Source: Chitinophagales bacterium (GTDB taxonomy: Bacteria > Bacteroidota > Bacteroidia > Chitinophagales > UBA2359). Taken from it: a DNA stretch of 12,843 bases. Position numbers and translations under genes: made by a program. Positions 1 through 6,661 of the stretch are shown here, one piece after another; positions within the stretch are counted from its first letter, which is position 1; every line of letters starts with the position of its first letter. The DNA lies in the NCBI GenBank assembly GCA_020629595.1, contig JAHDDA010000040.1:1-12843 (forward strand). The letters run 5' to 3'. The notes below the pieces were generated by a model. The model saw only the letters and a list, made by a program, of their open reading frames with translations. It was not told the origin of the DNA and searched no databases.

Positions 1-1739
1 GCCCATTTGTTTGTCCTTGTATGTTTAACGACTGTGAATTTTTATGGTCAAGTGGAGATACCTTACACCATGCTTATGGTCTTTCTGCAGGGATTCATTA
101 TGTAACTCTCACCCATGAAGATGGCTGTGTAATGGTCAAACGCATAGAAGTCGAAGAAGCGGAAGGCGCACAGTTAAATTATACCAATATCAGTTGTGTT
201 GGCGAAAATGATGGTTCGGCAAGTATTACTCCCATCAATGATTCTACTTTCTATACTTCGTATTTATGGTCAACAGGAGATACCACTGATGCTGTTTCTG
301 GATTGGAAGCAGGGATTTATACGGTGGATTTGGTTTCGCCCGAAGGATGTGAAGAGACTAAGGAATTTGAGATTATTGAGGCGGCATCCTTAGAAATAGT
401 GATGCTTAGTTTAGAAGAGACCCCTGATTGTTCTTATGAACCAGCAGTTCTGGTTATTGAAGTTACTGGTGGAGTAGCCCCTTATAGTTTAAATGTTAGT
501 CAAGATGGATATAATTCTTTTGGTGGGGAAGAATATTTTACTGAGAACTTTATTGAATTAGATTCCTTATCAGAAGGTGAAAATATTACACTTGTATTAC
601 CAGCTGATTATGATTTTCTAAATTATGAAATAACACTAACAGATGTTAGTTCTTGTATTAATGCTATAAACATTAATTTGGCACCACAAATAAATGCATC
701 TATTGGTGGTAATGAATTTATTAATTTCGAACCATATTTCACAGACTGTAATGTTTACTTTGAAGCTAATATAGTAGTTGATCATTCCCACACATCATTT
801 AGTTATTCTACTGACAACCCTGATCTTCAAATTTCTGGAAATAATTACGACTGGTATACTGAAATTGATATAATTGCTACCGAACCATTTAATAGTACAA
901 TGTCTTTTTATTATGGAAATGGTTGTGTGGATAACATTTCTATAAATGTTTCAGAAACACAATTTGAAAACCAAAATACGCCATTGGAAGCAGATGTATT
1001 ATCTGAAACAATTTTATGTGCAGGTAATACATCTAATCTGACCATAGAAGTCAATAATGGCGTTTTCAATTCTGATTACACTTATTCTTTAGATGGAACT
1101 TTTTTTGAAGATTTGCAAGATGGATTGTTAATTTTAGAAGATTACCCTGCTGGAGAATATTTAATATATTTTGAAGACGACCGTGGTTGTACTTTAGAAG
1201 TTCCTATTCAGATTACTGCCCCAGATTCACTTATTCTAATCACATCAAATTCCTCAAGCTCTACCAATGAATCCACAGACGGAGAGATAACTCTAAACAT
1301 AGCAGGTGGAACACCACCTTATAACTACATTATTGGTGAAACAGCAGGGGAGATCTCTGAAGCAGGTACACATGTTTTTACAGGTTATCCTTGGGGTATG
1401 TATGAAGTATCTGTCACCGATGCCAATGGTTGTCAGCTTTTGGGTGAAAATGTCATGGTTGAATTCGTCAATATGGTCGGCATAGAAGATATTCTAAACG
1501 CTTCCGCTCACATTTATCCAAATCCAAACAAAGGGGATTTTGTATTGGAATTGACTTCGGATTTTCAGGAGGCTGAGATTGTTGTTTATGATGCGGTTGG
1601 TAAAACGGTGGCGCATCAGAAAACTGTTCTTGGTAATCGTGTGAATGTGTTGTTGGACTCGCCCAAGAGCGGAGTTTACCTTATTGAAATTGTTGGAGAA
1701 AATGGTCGGAGGGAATTGGTGAAGATGGTTGTATTTTAA
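1..1739 (+). CDS. T9SS-exported surface protein with SprB-like repeats, C-terminal part (5' end outside window)
   Basis: The reading frame is open from base 3 with no stop before the first ATG at 21, and the first residues already lie inside a repeat, so this is the C-terminal part of a longer protein. Numbering from the ATG at 21, SprB-like repeats (a W-S-[ST]-G-D-T core, then G-L-x-A-G-[IY]-Y and a closing G-C) are seen at about residues 5-40 and 58-118; looser relatives lie at about 328-398 and 403-480. A different module at about 137-316 is shared with the next gene. Residues 485-572 form a type A T9SS sorting domain, with YPNP near 499-502, the VYDAVGK strand and the G-V-Y-L-I-E-I strand. 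The likely role is a cell-surface or secreted adhesin-like protein exported through the outer membrane and anchored or released after cleavage of the domain. No enzymatic domain is seen in the visible part. Confidence 0.85.
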   Translation, partial: PFVCPCMFNDCEFLWSSGDTLHHAYGLSAGIHYVTLTHEDGCVMVKRIEVEEAEGAQLNYTNISCVGENDGSASITPINDSTFYTSYLWSTGDTTDAVSGLEAGIYTVDLVSPEGCEETKEFEIIEAASLEIVMLSLEETPDCSYEPAVLVIEVTGGVAPYSLNVSQDGYNSFGGEEYFTENFIELDSLSEGENITLVLPADYDFLNYEITLTDVSSCINAININLAPQINASIGGNEFINFEPYFTDCNVYFEANIVVDHSHTSFSYSTDNPDLQISGNNYDWYTEIDIIATEPFNSTMSFYYGNGCVDNISINVSETQFENQNTPLEADVLSETILCAGNTSNLTIEVNNGVFNSDYTYSLDGTFFEDLQDGLLILEDYPAGEYLIYFEDDRGCTLEVPIQITAPDSLILITSNSSSSTNESTDGEITLNIAGGTPPYNYIIGETAGEISEAGTHVFTGYPWGMYEVSVTDANGCQLLGENVMVEFVNMVGIEDILNASAHIYPNPNKGDFVLELTSDFQEAEIVVYDAVGKTVAHQKTVLGNRVNVLLDSPKSGVYLIEIVGENGRRELVKMVVF

Positions 1740-1852
1740 CTGTAAAACTGGAAACGTGATTCCAGAATTTGCTGTAGTGAAACGAACGTACATGTTTGTC
1801 GGACTGGCGCACCAGGATCTGTCTTGTTTTAGAATACTCCTAAAAGATAACA
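1473..1852 (+). repeat. 380-bp perfect direct repeat, copy 1 (T9SS sorting domain plus 3' flank)
   Basis: By eye this block matches 2706-3085 at every base with a constant offset of 1233. It starts at the Met codon before the sorting domain, runs through the stop codon and continues about 113 bp into non-coding DNA. Just upstream only patchy similarity remains. Downstream, at the same offset, similarity drops to about half, then a matching 11-base stretch returns at 1892-1902 and 3125-3135. No terminal inverted repeats, target-site duplication or transposase are visible. Confidence 0.95.
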
Positions 1853-1961
1853 CATTGCAAACAAAGCCTAAACGTTCCGTTTATTCTTTTTTGGAATGAC
1901 GGGCTTCGGTTCATGGTTTTTTAGTTATATTTAGGTAAGAAATCATAAAAAATGTTGATCA

Positions 1962-2972
1962 ATGAAACAACTAAACACAATCTTATTGGGGATACTTATT
2001 TTGTTAAGTTATTCCAGCATTTATGCAGCATTTGAATCTCCCATAATTGAAAATAGTGGTTCAGTAGCCGATACTTCTGATTTGAGTCTTGATTTAGTAA
2101 ATTTTGAAAGCGGTTATAGTTGTTATGGGAGTTCAGCTTCTAGTATTAGCTTAAAAATCAGTGGAGGGACAGGTCCTTACAACTTAAATGTTACTCAATA
2201 TTATTATGATTTAAGTGGAGATTATTTTAATGAGAATTTTTTGGCTTTAGATTCATTGTCTGAAGGAGATACGTTAGAAATATCGTTACCTGTATTTGAT
2301 GGTGGTACTGAATATCAATTTTATGTTTATGATATAAATGAATGTGAAGGGTATTATTATAAAAATATTAGCTATCCTACTGATGCTAATGCATTAATAT
2401 ACGAATTCAGTTCCAGTGAAACTACTTCTTTTTCTCCATTTCATAATTCACAAGATCAGGAATGTGAAATACTTTTTTATTCTAATCTAGCAATTAATGT
2501 AATTGGGCAACCTCCACTTAATAATTTCTCTGTAACATCAGACAATCCAAATCTTAATATAAGTGTTTCGATTTTCGATCCAATACAAATATCACTGGAA
2601 ACATGTGAGCCATTTGAGGGCAATCTTTGTATAAATTATGGGATAAATTGTAAAGATGTATTTCCTGTAAGCGTATCTGAAGCCAGTTTTCAAGAATTTG
2701 CAAACATGGTCGGCATAGAAGATATTCTAAACGCTTCCGCTCACATTTATCCAAATCCAAACAAAGGGGATTTTGTATTGGAATTGACTTCGGATTTTCA
2801 GGAGGCTGAGATTGTTGTTTATGATGCGGTTGGTAAAACGGTGGCGCATCAGAAAACTGTTCTTGGTAATCGTGTGAATGTGTTGTTGGACTCGCCCAAG
2901 AGCGGAGTTTACCTTATTGAAATTGTTGGAGAAAATGGTCGGAGGGAATTGGTGAAGATGGTTGTATTTTAA
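1962..2972 (+). CDS. Secreted T9SS substrate, short paralogue of the upstream repeat protein
   Basis: This is a complete 336-aa protein. It begins with a Sec signal peptide (Lys at residue 2, hydrophobic core about 7-20, probable cleavage after A22 or A23), which supports the ATG at 1962. Residues about 52-246 align with residues 137-316 of the upstream gene: both have a GG-x-x-P-Y-x-L-N-V start, an E-N-F-x-x-L-D-S-L-S-E-G stretch, an S-D-N-P-x-L motif and an E-x-F/E-F end. The identity is only moderate. Residues 249-336 are a type A T9SS sorting domain identical to that of the neighbour. The protein is predicted to cross the outer membrane by T9SS. The body has several Cys residues and many acidic and aromatic residues but no catalytic motif I recognise. 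It looks like a tandem duplicate of one module of the upstream gene. Confidence 0.87.
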   Translation: MKQLNTILLGILILLSYSSIYAAFESPIIENSGSVADTSDLSLDLVNFESGYSCYGSSASSISLKISGGTGPYNLNVTQYYYDLSGDYFNENFLALDSLSEGDTLEISLPVFDGGTEYQFYVYDINECEGYYYKNISYPTDANALIYEFSSSETTSFSPFHNSQDQECEILFYSNLAINVIGQPPLNNFSVTSDNPNLNISVSIFDPIQISLETCEPFEGNLCINYGINCKDVFPVSVSEASFQEFANMVGIEDILNASAHIYPNPNKGDFVLELTSDFQEAEIVVYDAVGKTVAHQKTVLGNRVNVLLDSPKSGVYLIEIVGENGRRELVKMVVF

Positions 2973-3085
2973 CTGTAAAACTGGAAACGTGATTCCAGAA
3001 TTTGCTGTAGTGAAACGAACGTACATGTTTGTCGGACTGGCGCACCAGGATCTGTCTTGTTTTAGAATACTCCTAAAAGATAACA
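2706..3085 (+). repeat. 380-bp perfect direct repeat, copy 2 (T9SS sorting domain plus 3' flank)
   Basis: This is the second copy of the block at 1473-1852. It supplies the last 88 codons of the 336-aa gene and the same 113-bp 3' flank. Within the flank, a 6-bp stem with a 6-nt loop (2981-2998; copy 1 at 1748-1765) and a second 6-bp stem made of TTTTAG and CTAAAA (copy 1 at 1827-1845) could shape the 3' end of the mRNA. Neither has a clear poly-T run. Confidence 0.95.
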
Positions 3086-3086
3086 G

Positions 3087-3130
3087 ATTCCAGATATTTT
3101 GTTACGCTTCGCTTCTCAAAATTCTGGAAT
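3087..3130. repeat. REP-like imperfect palindrome
   Basis: The arms ATTCCAGATATTTTG (3087-3101) and CAAAATTCTGGAAT (3117-3130) are reverse complements except for one extra base, around a 15-base loop. An echo of the left arm occurs inside the 380-bp repeat (about 1758-1770 and 2991-3003), and an 11-base piece of the right side recurs at 1892-1902. The small size, position in a 3' intergenic region and recurrence suggest a dispersed REP-type hairpin. A role as an mRNA 3' stabiliser is possible. Confidence 0.5.
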
Positions 3131-3159
3131 GACGGCGCTGGGTTTACAGATTGTAATTA

Positions 3160-3195
3160 AAAACGCCTCATTGTCGAATGACAATGAGGCGTTTT
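3160..3195. terminator. Bidirectional intrinsic terminator
   Basis: A perfect 16-bp stem (3160-3175 with 3180-3195) closes a 4-base loop. The stem has a GC-rich core flanked by A and T runs, so RNA from either strand ends in a run of U. It sits between the convergent secreted-protein gene (+) and ahcY (-) and should terminate both; the ahcY stop is 51 bp away. Confidence 0.93.
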
Positions 3196-3246
3196 ACTTT
3201 CAACAGTTTCGAAATCTCGTTTTTACGATTTTTCAAAGTCTAATTT

Positions 3247-4554
3247 TTAGTATCTATAGTATTCAGGTTTGTAAGGACCTTCAGCTTTTACACCAATGTA
3301 TTCAGCTTGTTCGTTGCTCAACTCTTCCAATTCAACACCGATTTTAGCTAAGTGTAGACGAGCTACTTTTTCATCCAAATGCTTAGGCAACATATATACC
3401 TCATTTTTATAATTCGCACTGTTTTTCCACAACTCCAACTGAGCCAAAGTTTGATTGGTAAAAGAGTTAGACATTACAAAAGAAGGGTGACCAGTAGCAC
3501 AACCCAAATTAACCAAACGACCTTCAGCCAATAAGATAACATCTTTACCTTCCAAAGTATATTTATCAACCTGAGGTTTAATCTCTACTTTTTGAGCATT
3601 TGCATTCAACCAAGCTACATCAATTTCATTATCGAAGTGACCAATGTTACAAACGATGGTTTTGTCCTTCATCATTTTGAAGTGCTCACCATTGACTACA
3701 TCTTTGTTTCCAGTAGCCGTAACAATAATATCCGCACGAGGAATGGCATTGCTCATTTTCTTTACCTCGAAACCGTCCATCGCTGCTTGAAGCGCACAAA
3801 TAGGATCAATTTCAGTAACAATCACTCTAGCACCAGAACCACGCAAAGAAGCAGCAGAACCTTTTCCAACATCACCATAACCTGCAACAACGGCTACTTT
3901 ACCAGCCAACATTACATCTGTAGCTCTACGAATAGCATCTACACAAGATTCTTTACATCCGTATTTATTATCAAACTTAGATTTTGTAACCGAATCGTTA
4001 ATATTGATAGCTGGAATGTATAAAGTACCTGCCTCCATACGTTCGTATAAACGGTGAACACCAGTTGTTGTTTCTTCTGATAAACCTTTAATGTTTTGAA
4101 CCATTTCAGTATATTTATCGAAAACCATATTCGTTAAATCACCTCCATCATCTAAAATCATATTCAATGGCTTACTTTCGTCTCCAAAGAATAAAGTTTG
4201 CTCAATACACCAATCAAATTCTTCTTCGTTCATTCCTTTCCAAGCAAAAACTGGTACACCAGCAGCAGCAACAGCAGCAGCAGCGTGGTCTTGCGTAGAA
4301 AAAATATTACAAGATGACCAACGTACATCTGCACCAAGATCAACTAAAGTTTCGATTAAAACAGCAGTTTGAATAGTCATGTGTAAACAACCTGCAATAC
4401 GAGCACCTGCTAATGGCTTTTTGCCTTTGTACTCTTCACGTAATGCCATTAAACCTGGCATTTCCGCTTCTGCTAATTCAATTTCTTTACGTCCCCAATC
4501 GGCTAAAGAAATGTCTTTTACTTTGTAAGGTAATTTTAAATCTACTGATAACAT
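3247..4554 (-). CDS. ahcY: Adenosylhomocysteinase (S-adenosyl-L-homocysteine hydrolase)
   Basis: This NAD-dependent cytosolic enzyme reversibly splits S-adenosylhomocysteine into adenosine and homocysteine, relieving product inhibition of methyltransferases in the activated methyl cycle. The 435-aa length matches the short form without the roughly 40-residue insertion found in some bacteria and plants. Residues expected from the human enzyme are all visible: H58, D136, E161, K191, D195, N196, C200 and H306. The NAD-binding G-Y-G-D-V-G-K-G loop is at about 225-232, followed by E248 at the end of the second strand. The C-terminus K-P-E-Y-Y-R-Y carries the Lys and Tyr that reach into the partner's NAD site in the tetramer. 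The start at 4552-4554 gives the expected N-terminus. No methionine-cycle gene adjoins it. The gene appears intact. Confidence 0.98.
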   Translation of the reverse strand: MLSVDLKLPYKVKDISLADWGRKEIELAEAEMPGLMALREEYKGKKPLAGARIAGCLHMTIQTAVLIETLVDLGADVRWSSCNIFSTQDHAAAAVAAAGVPVFAWKGMNEEEFDWCIEQTLFFGDESKPLNMILDDGGDLTNMVFDKYTEMVQNIKGLSEETTTGVHRLYERMEAGTLYIPAININDSVTKSKFDNKYGCKESCVDAIRRATDVMLAGKVAVVAGYGDVGKGSAASLRGSGARVIVTEIDPICALQAAMDGFEVKKMSNAIPRADIIVTATGNKDVVNGEHFKMMKDKTIVCNIGHFDNEIDVAWLNANAQKVEIKPQVDKYTLEGKDVILLAEGRLVNLGCATGHPSFVMSNSFTNQTLAQLELWKNSANYKNEVYMLPKHLDEKVARLHLAKIGVELEELSNEQAEYIGVKAEGPYKPEYYRY

Positions 4555-4626
4555 TTAAAAAAATTTTGTTTTATACAACTCCAACTTTTGAAGTTATTTA
4601 TTTTTTATTATTCAATTTTTGGACTG

Positions 4627-4657
4627 CAAAATTAGTCTCTTTTCACAACAGTCTCAA
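4627..4657 (-). promoter_or_regulatory. Bacteroidota-type promoter for ahcY
   Basis: On the - strand, TTG (4655-4657) is followed after 20 bases by TAATTTTG (4627-4634), a full match to the Bacteroidota -7 consensus TAnnTTTG with an accepted spacing from the -33 TTG. Transcription would begin near 4620, leaving a leader of about 65 nt before the ahcY start. Confidence 0.65.
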
Positions 4658-4722
4658 TAGCTAAACAGCCTTAGGGTACATAAGTTGTTGATTTAAGCGT
4701 AAAATCTTAAATTCTCAATCTT

Positions 4723-5316
4723 CTATTTTTCTTTCCAAAGTTTATAATCTTCGAAAGTATCAATATCGTTTAGTATTTCTAATAATTGAAATGTTTTGTT
4801 GTGCTGTTTTATTTCGGAAATGGTACTTTCTAGTAGTGTACTTGTACTCCATTCTTTGTTTTCAAAAACGAAATAGTTTTTTTTACTCATACCAAGTAAA
4901 TAATATCCTCCATCTTCGGCTGGTCCTATTACAATTTCGTTATGGTTTAGCAAATTGAAGGCTTTTTCAATATGGGTTTTGCTTAAATCGCCACAATCAC
5001 TACCAATAATTACTACTTTTTCTGCTCCTTGTGTAAAGCAATATTCAAAGGCATCTTTCATTTTTTTGCCTAAATCGCCTTCAGTTTGTAGCTTTTTGTG
5101 AAACTCATTGTTATTCCAATTATCTGCTTTGTCAATAAAGTATGTGTAGAACAAATACCGTTGAGTATTTACCGATTGTACTACTTTTTTGGTATGTAGT
5201 AATAATTCTTTGTATATTTCTAAGGCTTTGTGTTTTCCTACACTTGCGGCAACACGTGTTTTGGCTTTTCCTAAAATTGGATTTTTTATGAATATAATTA
5301 GTGCTGTTTCGGGCAT
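4723..5316 (-). CDS. DUF2064 / TIGR04282-family GT-A glycosyltransferase-like protein
   Basis: This 197-aa soluble protein has the nucleotide-sugar transferase (GT-A) fold signature of the DUF2064 family. The N-terminal loop reads K-N-P-x-x-G-x-A-K-T-R (residues about 11-21), the MobA-like nucleotide-binding region. A G-S-D-C segment follows a hydrophobic strand near the middle, at the place of the metal/nucleotide Asp. G-P-A-E-D-G-G-Y-Y-L-L-G follows about 30 residues later. The length is near the usual 200-230. In this family G-S-D-C is usually followed by Pro; here Gly follows. Members are annotated as glycosyltransferases, some beside radical-SAM proteins, but their acceptors are mostly unknown and no helper gene lies here. 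It is divergent from scpB, and about 168 bp separate it from the downstream ahcY, which has its own promoter, so co-transcription is uncertain. Confidence 0.85.
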   Translation of the reverse strand: MPETALIIFIKNPILGKAKTRVAASVGKHKALEIYKELLLHTKKVVQSVNTQRYLFYTYFIDKADNWNNNEFHKKLQTEGDLGKKMKDAFEYCFTQGAEKVVIIGSDCGDLSKTHIEKAFNLLNHNEIVIGPAEDGGYYLLGMSKKNYFVFENKEWSTSTLLESTISEIKQHNKTFQLLEILNDIDTFEDYKLWKEK

Positions 5317-5407
5317 TGCTAATTTCTTTATTTTGATTTATTGTGAACGGAGATAGCTTATAAAAAACTATTAACTTTACATTTTATTTTGAATAAACAA
5401 TTTAAAA

Positions 5408-6013
5408 GTGTTTGAACACGCAGAAATAAACGAACAAGTTTTATTAAATCATATTGAAGCCCTAATTTTTGTGGCAGAAAGCCCTATTAAATTGGTTGAT
5501 ATTATTGAAACCCTACAAAAAAGCCTTGAAGTACAATTTTCAAATGAATTAATTTCTCAAAATATTGAAGGGCTTAGAAAAAAATATACTGAATCGAGTT
5601 CGGCTATAGAGCTGGTAAATATAGGTAATGGATATTTATTTATGACGAAGAATGAATATCATAAATCTGTTACAAGTTTTTTAAACCTTAAAGCTAAACG
5701 AAGATTAAGTAAAGCAGCTATGGAGACTTTGGCTATTATTGCCTATAAACAGCCTGTAACTAAGTTAGATATTGAACAAATTAGAGGCGTAAGTGCTGAT
5801 TATAGTATTCAAAAGTTACTTGAAAAAGAATTGGTTGAAACGGCTGGCAGAGCCGAAACGGTGGGTAAGCCACTTTTATATAAAACAAGTCCTATGTTTA
5901 TGCAACATTTTGGTTTGAATAGTATGAAAGATTTGCCTAAATATTCTGAAATAATTCCTGAAGTAAACCGTATTGAAAAGGATATGGTTGAGCAGGATAC
6001 TAAAGAAGATTGA
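5408..6013 (+). CDS. scpB: Segregation and condensation protein ScpB
   Basis: ScpB is the dimeric winged-helix (kite) subunit that joins the kleisin ScpA and the SMC ATPase in the bacterial condensin that compacts and segregates chromosomes. The 201-aa length is typical. The family hallmarks are present: an N-terminal I-E-A-L-I-F-V-A-E-x-P stretch (about residues 16-26), and the central block S-K-A-A-x-E-T-L-A-I-I-A-Y-K-Q-P-V-T followed by I-E-x-I-R-G-V. The second winged helix carries the G-R-A-E-T-V-G-K-P-L-L-Y-K-T segment. The start is a GTG at 5408: an in-frame TGA at 5390-5392 lies just upstream with no ATG between, and the next Met is far inside the domain. scpA is not next to it here. 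The downstream membrane gene begins 24 bp after the stop, so the two are probably co-transcribed. Confidence 0.95.
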   Translation: MFEHAEINEQVLLNHIEALIFVAESPIKLVDIIETLQKSLEVQFSNELISQNIEGLRKKYTESSSAIELVNIGNGYLFMTKNEYHKSVTSFLNLKAKRRLSKAAMETLAIIAYKQPVTKLDIEQIRGVSADYSIQKLLEKELVETAGRAETVGKPLLYKTSPMFMQHFGLNSMKDLPKYSEIIPEVNRIEKDMVEQDTKED

Positions 6014-6037
6014 GTTTTTGATATTGAATTTTTAATT

Positions 6038-6652
6038 ATGAAGTTGTTTGCCAATTTAATTTCCTATATTTTTCATCCATTATTTTTACCACTTTACTCT
6101 ATTGTTTTTTTAATGTGGTGCAATCCTTATTATTATTCAAAATTAGGTAGTGGTTTAAGTAATATTATTTTATTAAATGTTATTGTAAACACTATTTTAC
6201 TACCTATAATTGTGTTGCTTGGTTTACAAAAAAGTAAAGTTTTAGATGATTTTAAGTTAGAAAAACGCAAGCAACGGGCTATTCCTTTTATTGCTGTTTT
6301 GTTCTTTTTTTTCTGGACATTTATTGTTTTTCTTAAAAAAGACTTTTTTCCTATTGGGCTTACGCCTGTAATGTTGGGAGCAGTTTTGTGCCTAGCAATA
6401 GCCTACGTTGTAAATATTTTATATTTCAAAGTTAGTCTTCATACCATTGGTGCTGGGGCATTTGTAGCAATTGTACTTTTTGCTAGTTCCACTTCTTTAT
6501 ATGCTTTAGGTAGTGTTTTGGTATTAAGTATTTTTTTAGGAGGATTAATTGGTTTTTCACGCTTAGCACTAAATGCACATTCTCTAAGAGAGGTAAATTA
6601 CGGATACATTTTAGGATTTTTAGCTCAGTTTAGTGCTTTTATTATATTGTAA
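6038..6652 (+). CDS. Polytopic inner-membrane protein, PAP2-like
   Basis: This 204-aa protein has about six or seven hydrophobic segments (roughly residues 8-27, 42-64, 82-99, 108-130, 137-151, 155-173 and 187-204) and almost no soluble part. It resembles a family of Bacteroidota membrane proteins with faint traces of the three motifs of PAP2 lipid phosphatases. These are a basic K-x-x-K-R-K-Q-R-A-I-P stretch (about 73-83), an S-L-H segment (133-135) in place of S-G-H, and S-R-x-x-L-N-A-H-S-x-x-E-V (174-186) in place of S-R-x5-H-x3-D. The final Asp is Glu and the first motif is loose, so lipid phosphatase activity is possible but not assured. It follows scpB by 24 bp and converges with the kinase gene, only 9 bp apart, with no terminator seen between them. 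Confidence 0.65.
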   Translation: MKLFANLISYIFHPLFLPLYSIVFLMWCNPYYYSKLGSGLSNIILLNVIVNTILLPIIVLLGLQKSKVLDDFKLEKRKQRAIPFIAVLFFFFWTFIVFLKKDFFPIGLTPVMLGAVLCLAIAYVVNILYFKVSLHTIGAGAFVAIVLFASSTSLYALGSVLVLSIFLGGLIGFSRLALNAHSLREVNYGYILGFLAQFSAFIIL

Positions 6653-6661
6653 AACAGGGTT

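Noticed and set aside
1494..3026. Two - strand open frames opposite the sorting domains, with identical C-terminal halves.
   Set aside because: They are antisense shadows of the duplicated sorting-domain coding sequence; the identity comes from the 380-bp repeat and they lack any recognisable domain.
1473..3085. The 380-bp direct repeats as ends of an insertion sequence or composite transposon.
   Set aside because: There is no transposase, no terminal inverted repeats and no target duplication; the DNA between them is the paralogous gene body.
3592..4023. A + strand open frame of 143 codons inside ahcY.
   Set aside because: It is antisense to a strongly conserved enzyme, has a biased low-complexity composition and has no upstream signals.
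4555..4722. A SAH- or SAM-responsive riboswitch upstream of ahcY.
   Set aside because: The predicted leader is only about 65 nt, AT-rich, and shows no convincing conserved core or pseudoknot; the region is better explained by the promoter.
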